Part shown: one piece after another, positions 28,601-35,770 of the stretch
Numbering within the stretch: position 1 is the stretch's first letter
How the letters are laid out: each line of letters begins with the position of its first letter
DNA from: Frigoribacterium sp. Leaf415
Lineage (GTDB): Bacteria; Actinomycetota; Actinomycetes; Actinomycetales; Microbacteriaceae
Direction of reading: 5' to 3'
Assembly: GCF_001424645.1 (NCBI RefSeq)
Contig: NZ_LMQR01000001.1
Location: forward strand, 2,042,149-2,106,148
DNA length: 64,000 nt
Notes under the pieces: model-generated
What the model saw: the letters and a program-made list of their open reading frames with translations, nothing else
Databases searched by the model: none
What the model was told of the DNA's origin: nothing
Position numbers and translations under genes: made by a program

Positions 28601-31094
28601 GGCCGTGCTGGACGGAGCCCCGCGTCACGGCGACGTGACCGTCGCGAAGGACGGCTCGTACGTCTACACCCCGGCGAAGGGCTTCTCGGGCACCGACGAC
28701 TTCACGTACACCGCGACCGACGCCGAGAAGCAGACGAGCACGGGCATCGTGACGATCGTCGTGCTCCCCGACGCCGTGGACGACACGACCTCGACGAAGG
28801 CCGGCACCACGGTCACCGTCACCGCCCCCGGTGTGCTCGGCAACGACCTCGGCACCGACCTGCGAGCCGAGATCGTCGACGCCCCGGCCCACGGCACCGC
28901 CACGATCGCAGCCGGCGGCACGATCAGCTACACGCCCGCCCCCGGCTTCTCGGGCACCGACCAGCTGACCTACCGCGCCACCGACGCGTCCGGCGGATCG
29001 GACGTCGCCACGGTGACGATCCACGTCGGACCGATCGTCGTCGACGACTCCCCCGCGGGGGGAACGACGGCCGACCAGCCCCTCGTCGTCGACGCCGACC
29101 ACGGCGTGCTCGCGAACGACAAGGGCACCGGCCTGACCGCGACCGTCACCGACCAGCCGAAGGCCGGCACGGTCACGATGGCACCGGACGGCTCGTACAC
29201 CTACACGCCGAAGCCCGGCACCTCGGGCAGGGACTCGTTCGGCTACGAGGTCACGGACGGCAACGGTCAGACCGGCACGGGCACCGTCACGATCGTGGTC
29301 AGCCCCAAGGCCACCCCCGACGTCGCCACGGTCGCCGCCGGTGACCGCGTCACGGTCGCCGCACCGGGTGTGCTCGGCAACGACGTCGGAACCGGCCTGA
29401 CCGTCACCGCGGTGACCCCGGCCGCGCACGGCACGGCGACGATCGCGCCGGACGGGACGTTCGACTACACGCCGGCCCCCGGCTTCTCGGGAGACGACAT
29501 CGTGGTCTACACGGTCGCCGACCGTGACGGCGGCAGCGCCACGGCGACGGTCACCGTCTCGGTGACGCCCCGCGCCCTCGACGACCGCTACTCGACGCCT
29601 GCCGGTACCGCGCTCTCGGTGCCCGCCCCGGGCCTCCTGGTGAACGACCTCGGCAGCGGCCTGACCGTGACGGGCGTCGGCACCCCGGCGCACGGCACCA
29701 TCGACAGCCGGTCGAACGGGTCGTTCGTCTACACGCCGGTCACCGGCTTCTCGGGCACCGACCGGGTGACGTACACCGCGACCGACTCGTCGGGCACCGC
29801 GACGAAGGCCACCGCGACCATCGTCGTCGGCGCCCTGGCCGTCGACGACACCGGCAGCACCCGCGCCGGCACCCCGCTGGCCGTCGACGCCGCGCACGGC
29901 GTGCTCTCGAACGACTCGGGCAGCGCGGTGACCGCGACGCTCGACGCCGCGCCCACGCACGGCACGGTCGAGCTCGCTCGCGACGGCTCGTACGTCTACA
30001 CGGCGAAGTCCGGTTTCTCGGGCACCGACGTGTTCACCTACACGGCGACCGACGGTGAAGGACAGACCCGCACGGGCACCGTCACCCTCACCGTCCTGCC
30101 GACGGCGGTCGCCGACGCGGCCTCGACGCCGGCCGACACGACGCTGACCGTCGACGCCCCGGGCATGCTGGGCAACGACCTCGGCACGGGCCTCCACGTC
30201 ACCTCGACGAGCCCCGCCGCTCACGGGACGGTCACGATCGACCCCAGCGGTCGCCTGGTCTACACCCCGACCGCCGGCTACTCGGGGAAGGACACCGTGA
30301 CGTACACGGTCACCGACCGCGACGGCGGCACCGCGACCGCCACGGTCACCATCACCGTGCGCGTCAAGGCCCTGAACGACTCGAACAGGACGATCGCCGG
30401 CAAGCGACTCGTCTCGGGCAGGGTCGGCGGCGTGATGCGCAACGACGACGGTTCGGCCCTCTGGGTCGCCCTGGCGTCCGAGCCGTCGCACGGCACCGTG
30501 GCGCTCGACCTCGACGGGTCGTACGACTACATGCCCCACGCCGGCTTCGTCGGGGTCGACACCTTCGACTACACGGCGACCGACGAGGCCGGACAGACCG
30601 CCCGCGCCACCGTGGACATCACGGTGCTGGGCGCGGCCGTCGCGGTCGACGACCAGCAGCGCGGCACGACCGACCACCCGGTCACCGTCGACGTCACGGC
30701 GAACGACGCCCCCACCGAGGGTGCGACCTTCGACCGCGGCACCGTCGTGATCGTCGACCCGGCGACCGGTGACGGGGTCAGCACGCTGGCCGTGCCCGAC
30801 CAGGGCACCTGGACGGTCGTCGACGGCGCCGTCGTCTTCACCCCCGCGACGGGCTTCGACTCGAAGGCCTCGGTGCAGTACCGCGTGACCGACACGGCTG
30901 GCGAGACGGTCCAGGCCGTCGTGACGGTGTCGTTCCCGATGATCCTGTCGGCGACGCAGCTGGCCTTTACCGGCAGCGCGTCGGTGCTCGGCATCGCGGC
31001 GATGGCCCTGCTCGGGGTCGCCCTCGGCCTGGCGCTCTCGCGTCGCGGTCGTCGCGTGGTCGGCCCGATCCGAGGCCGTCGCCGGGCCGAATAG
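25656..31094 (+). CDS. Giant cell-wall-anchored protein with tandem Ig-like repeats
   Basis: An 1812-residue secreted surface protein. Order: signal peptide (residues 1-42, cleavage near PAPAQA), a beta-propeller-like region (LYATGGNGQFVSIDATTG to about 280), a linker domain with SCNYANTLTG and WSCVNVNK, then fourteen Ig/cadherin-like repeats of about 88 residues from about 415, each with a VDD start, GVLxNDxGTGL, HGTxxxxxDGSYxYTP and GFSGTDTFTYTxTD, and a fifteenth divergent repeat. The C-terminus has LAFTG (1769-1773), a membrane helix and an Arg-rich tail: a class E-type sortase signal. Probably an adhesin. The open frame runs 800 codons upstream, but this ATG gives the only signal peptide. 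Confidence 0.88.
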   Translation: MSLLRASVRPRRRALSFAAFATASLLAAVAVTQAVSPAPAQAASALSCDQNTLYATGGNGQFVSIDATTGTATPVLAGDNPLAPANNALGISRNGVDAYAMQNGGSTLAHYSVGTGKVTTVANIDSAQTLIRGAVNPATGIYYYGSNGANAALGAYDPAGTGTKIGRVGTIGGLIADRNGDFAFSTRGLLFVVTGNEVRRVDETTIPAEKEAAGAPALATSLVATLPTGTNSPGIAFTSDGYLYVSSGQSLMKLDPASGKQVGQTVATTAGFALTDLSSCNYANTLTGAADVTSRWKSGDQFALAVSGGGIDETNTGNRATTTGAKTGVQDKVAGAALTIPQREYTVTQSAAGTTRLADYRTKWSCVNVNKDLETDPSAVVAHGDGDVARFTFPAATSADGTDVVCTFANTVVAISAAASDDTGTTASGTTLTVDAPGVLDNDAGTDLTVTSNTQPANGQAIVAADGSYTYSPAKGFSGTDTFRYTTTDGGGGTSTSTVTITVTPAGSDDVATARAGQPLVVDAASGVLSNDSGSGLTATVATGPSHGSLVLGRDGSFRYVPADGFSGTDTFTYTATDTEGRSTTNTVTLTVLPTAVDDTATAVAGTPTTIAGSALTANDDGIDTKVTAVGTPGHGTASVTPAGDVLYTPADDFSGTDTVDYTVTDGKGGTDTGTVTVTVTPRASADTADAVAGSPLDVPAGRGLLSNDGGSGPLEAALATGPTNGTVVVNPDGSYVYTPAKGFSGTDTFTYTLTDANGVTSTGTVTVAVAPKAVDDTVTVLAGGTAHVDGLGVLGNDLGTGLSAAIVTGPQHGTATIAPSGEFDYTPTPGFSGTDTVTYQVTDAAGRTATATVTITVKPVAVDDQVTTPNGTTVTTTASAGLLANDLGTGLRVTDHGTPAHGTVTVDADGTWSYTPDAGTSGTDSFEYQVTDAAGQTATARAWVVVGDLAMADQGTATAGRDLTVPAKDGLLSNDRGTGLTAVLDGAPRHGDVTVAKDGSYVYTPAKGFSGTDDFTYTATDAEKQTSTGIVTIVVLPDAVDDTTSTKAGTTVTVTAPGVLGNDLGTDLRAEIVDAPAHGTATIAAGGTISYTPAPGFSGTDQLTYRATDASGGSDVATVTIHVGPIVVDDSPAGGTTADQPLVVDADHGVLANDKGTGLTATVTDQPKAGTVTMAPDGSYTYTPKPGTSGRDSFGYEVTDGNGQTGTGTVTIVVSPKATPDVATVAAGDRVTVAAPGVLGNDVGTGLTVTAVTPAAHGTATIAPDGTFDYTPAPGFSGDDIVVYTVADRDGGSATATVTVSVTPRALDDRYSTPAGTALSVPAPGLLVNDLGSGLTVTGVGTPAHGTIDSRSNGSFVYTPVTGFSGTDRVTYTATDSSGTATKATATIVVGALAVDDTGSTRAGTPLAVDAAHGVLSNDSGSAVTATLDAAPTHGTVELARDGSYVYTAKSGFSGTDVFTYTATDGEGQTRTGTVTLTVLPTAVADAASTPADTTLTVDAPGMLGNDLGTGLHVTSTSPAAHGTVTIDPSGRLVYTPTAGYSGKDTVTYTVTDRDGGTATATVTITVRVKALNDSNRTIAGKRLVSGRVGGVMRNDDGSALWVALASEPSHGTVALDLDGSYDYMPHAGFVGVDTFDYTATDEAGQTARATVDITVLGAAVAVDDQQRGTTDHPVTVDVTANDAPTEGATFDRGTVVIVDPATGDGVSTLAVPDQGTWTVVDGAVVFTPATGFDSKASVQYRVTDTAGETVQAVVTVSFPMILSATQLAFTGSASVLGIAAMALLGVALGLALSRRGRRVVGPIRGRRRAE

Positions 31095-31107
31095 CCCCCG
31101 ACGCACC

Positions 31108-31161
31108 GACGTCCCCGTCCGCTCGCCCCTCCTCCCGAGGTGGCGAGCGGGCGGGGACGTC
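31108..31161. terminator. 20-pair terminator hairpin after the surface-protein gene
   Basis: Arms 31108-31127 and 31142-31161 pair at all 20 positions if one G-T pair is allowed, with a 14-base loop. It lies 13 bases after the stop codon, between convergent genes. Confidence 0.75.
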
Positions 31162-31169
31162 CGTCGTGC

Positions 31170-31180
31170 AGGAGGCGCGG
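31170..31180 (+). repeat. Copy of the dispersed AGGAGGCGCGG motif
   Basis: Intergenic copy between the terminator of the surface-protein gene and the WYL regulator stop codon, continued by TGCC rather than GTC. Confidence 0.7.
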
Positions 31181-31238
31181 TGCCGGTCCCCTCGGACGAC
31201 GCGCCGAGCACTGCGACCCGGCCGTCGGGCTGAGCCGC

Positions 31239-32255
31239 TCAGCCGTGGCTCGTCGCGGCGTACCGCGCTGCGAGGGTGGCGAACGCGTCGGCGAGTTCTG
31301 GTGGACCGAGCACGTCCATCGCCACGTCGAACCGTCCGAAGGACGCCGCGAGCGACCCCCACGACCAGGAGCCCGCCTCGAGCGTGCACCGATGGTCGTC
31401 CACGGCGGTCACGGTTCCGTCGCCGGCGAACGGCAGCACGTCGTGTGCCGGCAGGTGCAGGACGACGGTGCCGCGGCACGACCACGCGTCGACCTCCGAT
31501 CCCTTGAAGCGTGCCGACACGAACGCGTCGACGTCCCCTCCCGGGACGGTCCTCGGGGTGAATCGGGGCCCGTTCGGTGTTCGCGGGCGAACACGATCGA
31601 CGCGGTGGAGCCGCCAGTCGTCGCGGTCCAGGTCCCATCCGACGAGGTACCAGCGGCCGTGGGACGCGACCAGGTGGTGCGGCTCGACACGGCGGGGCGG
31701 GCGGAACTCCCGACCTCCACCGCCCGCGTCGTCGTCACCCGTGGCGCCCCGTGCCGGGTAGTCGAAACGCAGGGTCTCGTGGTCCCTGATGGCGTCGGAC
31801 ACCGTCACCAGCACGTCGAGGGAGACGGGACTCGGGTGCGCCTCGCCGGGGCGCCCGACGATGGTGATGTGCAGGGCGTCGAGGCGATGACGAAGCCGGG
31901 AGGGCATCACCTGCCGGATCGTGCCGAGGGCACGGATCGCGGCTTCGCCGATGCCGGCGTCGACCCCGGGCGCGGTCTGCAACGCCACGGCCAGGGCGAG
32001 GGCCTGGTCGTCGTCGAACAACAACGGGGGCAGCTCGCTGCCGGCGTCCAGTCGGTAGCCGCCGTCGACGCCCATCGTGGCGTGGATGGCGTAGCCCAGC
32101 TCACGGAGTCGGTCGACGTCCCGGCGCACCGTGCGGTCGCTGACGTCCAGGCGTTCCGCGAGGAGCGACCCCGGCCAGTGCCGCCGGGTCTGCAGCAGGG
32201 ACAGCAGGTTCAGCAGTCGTGAGGTCGTCGTCACGTTTCTGACCCTAGGTGACAT
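31239..32255 (-). CDS. WYL-domain transcriptional regulator
   Basis: A 338-residue YafY-type regulator. The N-terminal DeoR-like winged helix is TTTSRLLNLLSLLQTRRHWPGSLLAERLDVSDRTVRRDVDRLRELGY; the central region leads to the WYL domain with GRWYLVGWDLDRDDWRLHRVDRV near residue 200, and a C-terminal WCX-like extension. WYL domains usually sense a ligand and control a neighbouring gene. The divergent VOC gene is the likely target. Starts at ATG 32255 or GTG 32234 are both possible; neither has a strong ribosome binding site. Confidence 0.87.
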   Translation of the reverse strand: MSPRVRNVTTTSRLLNLLSLLQTRRHWPGSLLAERLDVSDRTVRRDVDRLRELGYAIHATMGVDGGYRLDAGSELPPLLFDDDQALALAVALQTAPGVDAGIGEAAIRALGTIRQVMPSRLRHRLDALHITIVGRPGEAHPSPVSLDVLVTVSDAIRDHETLRFDYPARGATGDDDAGGGGREFRPPRRVEPHHLVASHGRWYLVGWDLDRDDWRLHRVDRVRPRTPNGPRFTPRTVPGGDVDAFVSARFKGSEVDAWSCRGTVVLHLPAHDVLPFAGDGTVTAVDDHRCTLEAGSWSWGSLAASFGRFDVAMDVLGPPELADAFATLAARYAATSHG

Positions 32256-32260
32256 CTAGG
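32244..32260. promoter_or_regulatory. Inverted repeat at the WYL regulator start
   Basis: CCTAG and CTAGG flank a 7-base spacer and overlap the ATG at 32255. It lies between the divergent WYL and VOC genes and could be the autoregulatory operator. The arms are only five bases, so support is modest. Confidence 0.35.
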
Positions 32261-32333
32261 CCAGAACCTGACCTACAGGGGCGGGACGCTTGACCCGTCG
32301 GGCCGCACCGGCCCGATCGACGAAGGAGCAGAG

Positions 32334-32786
32334 ATGACCATCCAGACGACCACCCACCTCAACTTCCGTGGCGACGCCCGCCGGGCGCTGGAGTTCTACC
32401 AGTCCGTGTTCGGCGGCCACACCGTCGTCACCACCTACGCGGAGGTCGGCATGCCGGCGGAGGCGCCCGGCTCCGACAAGGTCGTGTTCGGCCTCGTCGC
32501 CGCCGAGAACGGCTTCCGCATCATGGGGTACGACATCCCCGGCGAGACCGAGGGACCGATCGCCGGCGGCGGTTCGACCCGCCGGGAGAACGGCACGACG
32601 ATCACCGACCAGGCCCTGTTCGTCTCGCTCGGCTCGGACACCCTCGACGAGCTCCGGGACTACTGGGACGCCCTCGCGGTCGACGCCGTCATCGTCGAGC
32701 CGTTGGCCGCGTCGGCGTGGAGCGCGGGCTTCGGCATGCTGACGGACCGGTTCGGTGTGACCTGGAGCATCAGCGTCACCGCCTGA
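32334..32786 (+). CDS. VOC-family (PhnB-like) protein
   Basis: A 150-residue glyoxalase/bleomycin-resistance fold protein. It opens TTHLNFRGDARRALEFYQSVFGG, as in PhnB-like members, and includes VVFGLVAAENGFRIMGYDIPGE and a second half ending FGMLTDRFGVTWSISV. These proteins are often dimers with two beta-alpha-beta-beta-beta modules; the exact reaction is not predictable. The ATG at 32334 has GAAGGAG upstream. Pairing with a divergent WYL or DeoR-type regulator is common for this family. Confidence 0.85.
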   Translation: MTIQTTTHLNFRGDARRALEFYQSVFGGHTVVTTYAEVGMPAEAPGSDKVVFGLVAAENGFRIMGYDIPGETEGPIAGGGSTRRENGTTITDQALFVSLGSDTLDELRDYWDALAVDAVIVEPLAASAWSAGFGMLTDRFGVTWSISVTA

Positions 32787-32810
32787 CGCCCGCCGCTCAG
32801 CCGCACCGGT

Positions 32811-32841
32811 CGCGGCACGGGCACGGCCAGCCCGTGCCGCG
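32811..32841. terminator. Terminator hairpin after the VOC gene
   Basis: Exact 12-base arms (32811-32822, 32830-32841) around a 7-base loop, 25 bases after the stop codon. Confidence 0.65.
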
Positions 32842-32862
32842 GCACTCTCTCCCACGATTCGC

Positions 32863-33096
32863 GTGCGCGTGTTCGCGACCCATCACGCCACCCGTGTCGA
32901 GACCAGGGTTCGCGGGCGGGTCCTCGACATTCTTCTCGTGGCCGAGGACGGTTCGACTCTGCCCGTCCTTCGCATCCCGAGCGGCCGAGCGCTCCGCGGC
33001 CTGGACGAAGACGACGATGGACACCTGGAAGCACCCTGGACTGGTAAGGCCCTGCAAGAACAAGCCCGAACCTTCGTCGTGACCGTGAAACGGTAG
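32863..33096 (+). CDS. Hypothetical small protein
   Basis: A 77-residue open frame from a GTG, beginning MRVFATHHATRVETRVRGRVLDILLVAEDG and ending ARTFVVTVKR. It has no signal peptide or membrane segment, and I recognise no family. Codons favour G or C in the third position but less strongly than neighbouring core genes, as in the rest of this patch. It follows the VOC terminator and is followed 45 bases later by the first cassette-like site. An opposite-strand frame covers the same bases but reads as a shadow. It may not be a gene. Confidence 0.45.
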   Translation: MRVFATHHATRVETRVRGRVLDILLVAEDGSTLPVLRIPSGRALRGLDEDDDGHLEAPWTGKALQEQARTFVVTVKR

Positions 33097-33140
33097 GCGC
33101 AGGGGCTCGGCGATCACCCCGGCCAAGCGTCTCGGTTCCC

Positions 33141-33153
33141 GATCGGCTCTCGG
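33141..33153 (+). repeat. Cassette-like site A
   Basis: GATCGGCTCTCGG, matching GATCNNCTNTCGG. It lies 45 bases after the 77-residue frame and just before the end of the reverse-oriented 90-residue membrane protein. Confidence 0.5.
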
Positions 33154-33162
33154 AACGCTCAG

Positions 33163-33435
33163 TCAACGCCTGCGGCGCACACCCCGTCGGTAGCCGAGCC
33201 ATGCTGCCAGCACGAGCAAGCCGATCACGACGATGACTGCGCCGACGAGGCTCGCGGTCGAGAACACGTGCACCCCCTCGGCGGTGAACGTCGTATCTGA
33301 CAGGGGCGCGTAGGCGAACCACCCGAAGGACACGGGTTGCGCCCCGGCAATGGCGAGGACGACGACGCCCACGACCAGAACGACCACACCGGCAACCGGA
33401 ACGAGGCGGGAAGTCAGGCCGGCGTGACGCGTCAT
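33163..33435 (-). CDS. Small membrane protein, two segments
   Basis: A 90-residue protein with two clear hydrophobic segments, LVPVAGVVVLVVGVVVLAIAG (about 11-31) and LVGAVIVVIGLLVLAAWLGY (about 63-82), separated by a polar loop (FGWFAYAPLSDTTFTAEGVHVF) and ending in an Arg-rich YRRGVRRRR tail that should stay in the cytoplasm. The family is not recognised. It is the only gene between cassette-like sites A and B and is oriented opposite to its neighbours. Confidence 0.75.
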   Translation of the reverse strand: MTRHAGLTSRLVPVAGVVVLVVGVVVLAIAGAQPVSFGWFAYAPLSDTTFTAEGVHVFSTASLVGAVIVVIGLLVLAAWLGYRRGVRRRR

Positions 33436-33521
33436 GCCTGGACCATAGCGCGCTCATTCGCACCCCAGGGTGCCTCAGCCGTTGTCCGGCGTCGACCGGC
33501 TGATGGATCTGGCCGGTGGTC

Positions 33522-33534
33522 GATCAGCTGTCGG
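33522..33534 (+). repeat. Cassette-like site B
   Basis: GATCAGCTGTCGG, matching GATCNNCTNTCGG. It lies between the start of the 90-residue membrane gene and the TAGG tract of the DUF6226 gene. Confidence 0.5.
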
Positions 33535-33558
33535 GACTGCCAGCCACGCGACCGCCGC

Positions 33559-33582
33559 TAGGTAGGTAGGTAGGTAGGTAGG
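33559..33582 (+). repeat. TAGG tetranucleotide tract, six units
   Basis: Six uninterrupted TAGG units end eight bases before the ATG of the DUF6226 gene, in the position of the ribosome binding site. The AGG within each unit could pair with 16S rRNA, so changes in repeat number could alter translation or promoter spacing. Confidence 0.9.
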
Positions 33583-33590
33583 TTCAGGAC

Positions 33591-34217
33591 ATGGAGTTCA
33601 CAGACGTGATCGCTGAGGTCACCCGGCGCTTCGATTCTCATTCCTCGGCGGGCAAGCAGTGGAACGACCCCCACGAGCACAGCGACATCGTCGAGGAGGA
33701 GTACTCCCGGGTCACGGAACCAGAGCGTTACGCCGTCGTGGGAGCCAGGGCAAGGTCGTGGATCGACGCTCTGGAGGGCCTGGGGCTCGGGACGGCACAG
33801 ATCGTCGAAGCACCACCGTGGGCCTACGGACCCTCCGCCGCGCGGGCCGTTCGCGTCACTCCCGTCACAGTGGATGCCCTGTCGATCTTGGTCGTCATGG
33901 GGTCGACGGAGGGCATCGAGGACACAGTCGCGCTCGGAGTCGGTGACCCTGCAGTCCTGATCGGGATGGAGCCCTTCTGCGGCTGCGACGCCTGCGACAG
34001 CGGTAGCGACTACCTGCTGACCGCGATCGACGACATGTTCACCGGGATCATGGACGGAGGCTTCCTGTACGCCGAAGGTAAGGATTGGAAGCTGACCGTC
34101 GGTGTGAACGGCTGGTCCGCGTCAGGCTCGCAGGACTTCGATTCGCTCATCGACAAGGCTCGCGCAGGAACGAGCATCGGCCGCCTCATGATCACCGGAG
34201 GCCCCTGGCTCACCTGA
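33591..34217 (+). CDS. DUF6226-family protein
   Basis: A 208-residue soluble protein. It contains HSDIVEEEYSRVTEPERYAVVGARARSWIDALEGLGLG, APPWAYGPSAARAVRVTP and a distinctive CGCDACDSGS motif near residue 130 that could bind metal, followed by a helical stretch and a late VGVNGWSASGSQD. I relate this pattern to DUF6226; the function is unknown. The TAGG tract precedes the ATG, and cassette-like sites B and C bracket the gene. Confidence 0.75.
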   Translation: MEFTDVIAEVTRRFDSHSSAGKQWNDPHEHSDIVEEEYSRVTEPERYAVVGARARSWIDALEGLGLGTAQIVEAPPWAYGPSAARAVRVTPVTVDALSILVVMGSTEGIEDTVALGVGDPAVLIGMEPFCGCDACDSGSDYLLTAIDDMFTGIMDGGFLYAEGKDWKLTVGVNGWSASGSQDFDSLIDKARAGTSIGRLMITGGPWLT

Positions 34218-34253
34218 CACCGGTGCGAACACTCGCAACCGAGCCCGCCCAGC

Positions 34254-34266
34254 GATCCTCTATCGG
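34254..34266 (+). repeat. Cassette-like site C
   Basis: GATCCTCTATCGG, 37 bases after the DUF6226 stop. An imperfect inverted repeat (GCGAACACTCG and CGAGTGTTCCGC) brackets it, and the next gene starts 41 bases later. Confidence 0.55.
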
Positions 34267-34307
34267 GCAGTGCACGAGTGTTCCGCGCGGCACGAAATGA
34301 TGGTGGC

Positions 34308-34808
34308 ATGTCCACCCCCGAGCAACTCGTGCCGACCGTCCGTCGTGCGGATCTCACCGGAAGTGACGCAGCGCAGGTAGGAAAGCTCATCGCCGACTAC
34401 CTCATCCAGACCGAGCGGGAAAAGGCCGAGCACCTAGACGGCGCCCACGGTCCGACGCCATTGCCTGAGAAGTACCGCCACGAGGTCGACGACCCTTACT
34501 CCGCGTATGCCTCTGCCGACGTGTACGTGGCCGAGTTGCAAGGCCACCTAGTCGGCGTCGCTGTGGTCCACAGCGACCAGGACGCGGACGAACTGAAGAG
34601 AGTGTGGGTCGATCCAGCTGCTCGCGGAACTGGCGCAGGATCTGCGCTCCTCAACGCAGCGCTGACACGTGACGAGCAGCGCCCGCTCCGGCTGACAGTG
34701 TGGAGGTGGCGGGATGACGCGATCAGGCTCTACTCCCGACGAGGGTTTCAAGCCGTTGCCTCATGGGACCCGCGTCCTGACCTGATCTGCATGGAACGAC
34801 GAACCTGA
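34308..34808 (+). CDS. GNAT-family N-acetyltransferase
   Basis: A 166-residue acetyl-CoA-dependent acetyltransferase. The coenzyme-binding motif A is LKRVWVDPAARGTGAGSALLNAAL near residues 95-118 (consensus RxxGxG/A), then the beta-strand LRLTVWRWRDDAIRLYSRRGFQ typical of motif B. The substrate is not predictable; a toxin-resistance or small-molecule role is possible. The ATG at 34308 was preferred over an upstream in-frame codon at 34278 because the family N-terminus begins near it. It is the only gene between sites C and D. Confidence 0.85.
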   Translation: MSTPEQLVPTVRRADLTGSDAAQVGKLIADYLIQTEREKAEHLDGAHGPTPLPEKYRHEVDDPYSAYASADVYVAELQGHLVGVAVVHSDQDADELKRVWVDPAARGTGAGSALLNAALTRDEQRPLRLTVWRWRDDAIRLYSRRGFQAVASWDPRPDLICMERRT

Positions 34809-34835
34809 CCCGACGTCGCTAGCATCCCAGGCACG

Positions 34836-34848
34836 GATCCCCTATCGG
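34836..34848 (+). repeat. Cassette-like site D
   Basis: GATCCCCTATCGG, 28 bases after the acetyltransferase stop; TCCC and GGGA form a small inverted repeat around CTATC. It lies 582 bases after site C. Confidence 0.55.
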
Positions 34849-34949
34849 GACGGACCGAGCAGAGGACATTGCGTTTAGCTGCAGGGGTGTGCGTATGCTC
34901 GCAGCAGCACCAGCCGCACCAGCCGCACTGTCGCGAAGGGTAGGACACG

Positions 34950-35399
34950 ATGATCCGACGACGCATCCTCGAAACTTCTGCAGGAGCAGGGGTTCTCTGC
35001 CTACTGCTATCAGGATGCGGCGGAACTGCTGCGGCGGGGACCGGCGACCTGCCAAGCTTCACTTCGATGGATCAGCTCGTCTCCGCCGTTGACGAGCACC
35101 TTGGCTGCGACACCGACCCTGCCGGCGATCCTGTCACCCCGATGAACGGCGACGCTCTGCCCACGGACCAAGTTCTGTGCCTGCCCCACGTGCAGATCGA
35201 CCTCTACAAGGACCAGGCGGCACTGGACAAGGCTCTAAACCTCTGGAGCGATACCCAACAAGGCCCCGTGCCGTTAGTGCACGGTGGCAACTGGATGGTG
35301 GTGGACCTCACCGGGGTGGCTACTGGTGAGCCCTCGGCCGTCGATTTGGAAGGGCTTGCATCTGAGATGGACGCCGAATACGAGACCGTCGCCGCCTGA
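34950..35399 (+). CDS. Small secreted lipoprotein
   Basis: A 149-residue protein with a lipoprotein signal MIRRRILETSAGAGVLCLLLSGC (lipobox LLSGC, Cys 23), a short Gly/Ala linker and a globular domain with DQLVSAVDEHLGCDTDP, DQVLCLPHVQIDLYKDQAALDKALN and VHGGNWMVVDLTG. Two further cysteines could form a disulfide. The family is not recognised; the layout recalls small substrate-less lipoproteins of Actinobacteria. It is the only gene between sites D and E. Confidence 0.75.
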   Translation: MIRRRILETSAGAGVLCLLLSGCGGTAAAGTGDLPSFTSMDQLVSAVDEHLGCDTDPAGDPVTPMNGDALPTDQVLCLPHVQIDLYKDQAALDKALNLWSDTQQGPVPLVHGGNWMVVDLTGVATGEPSAVDLEGLASEMDAEYETVAA

Positions 35400-35422
35400 C
35401 GACGCATCGGTGACCGGCGAGC

Positions 35423-35435
35423 GATCGTCTATCGG
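35423..35435 (+). repeat. Cassette-like site E
   Basis: GATCGTCTATCGG, 24 bases after the lipoprotein stop and 587 bases after site D. CGAT and ATCG form an inverted pair within it. Confidence 0.55.
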
Positions 35436-35483
35436 AACATCAAGCCGGGACACTCGGCGGCGCTAACCATGCAGCGCGAACAG

Positions 35484-35705
35484 TCAGGGTCTGTCCGCAC
35501 GACGGCGCTTGATTGAAGCCCAAATCGCTTGCCCGCCGTAGAGAGCAATCAAGACCACCCCGATCACGATTCCGCCGAAGCTGCTCAAGTCAGTGGTCGC
35601 GCCGAGAACGACAGCTCCTACGATCAGGAGTAGGCCCACGCCAACGCCGATCAGTCCCACGCGGAGCTGTGCGCGGAGCAAGTTCGGCTCACGACGGGGA
35701 CTCAT
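35484..35705 (-). CDS. Small membrane protein, two segments
   Basis: A 73-residue protein with hydrophobic segments LIGVGVGLLLIVGAVVLGA (about 17-35) and FGGIVIGVVLIALYGGQAIW (about 43-62) and basic ends (MSPRREPNLLRAQLR, KRRRADRP). The family is not recognised. It lies downstream of the recombinase on the same strand with a 65-base gap, in the interval between sites E and F. Confidence 0.7.
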   Translation of the reverse strand: MSPRREPNLLRAQLRVGLIGVGVGLLLIVGAVVLGATTDLSSFGGIVIGVVLIALYGGQAIWASIKRRRADRP

Positions 35706-35770
35706 GCCTGAAGTATGCCTCTGCTAGATACCTTTCGGCGGTCGCATGTTGAGAGCTGCCCGGTCCCCAC

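Noticed and set aside
26900..30650. Regular repeats that could suggest a CRISPR array
   Set aside because: The period is about 264 bases and follows protein repeats of about 88 residues with degenerate third positions; there are no short identical repeats with unique spacers.
23268..31094. A 2608-codon plus-strand open frame that would make one huge protein
   Set aside because: Its first 800 codons overlap the glutaredoxin and MFS genes in other frames and have no homology-like content; the signal peptide at 25656 marks the real start.
28302..31211. A 969-codon minus-strand frame opposite the surface protein, and another at 25470-28094
   Set aside because: Composition is Arg/Gly/Val-rich shadow coding caused by high GC; no motif, signal or ribosome binding site supports them.
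32797..33126. A 109-codon minus-strand frame opposite the 77-residue hypothetical protein
   Set aside because: It would begin in the next intergenic region, ends inside the VOC terminator and shows no recognisable motif; the plus-strand frame is slightly better, though itself uncertain.
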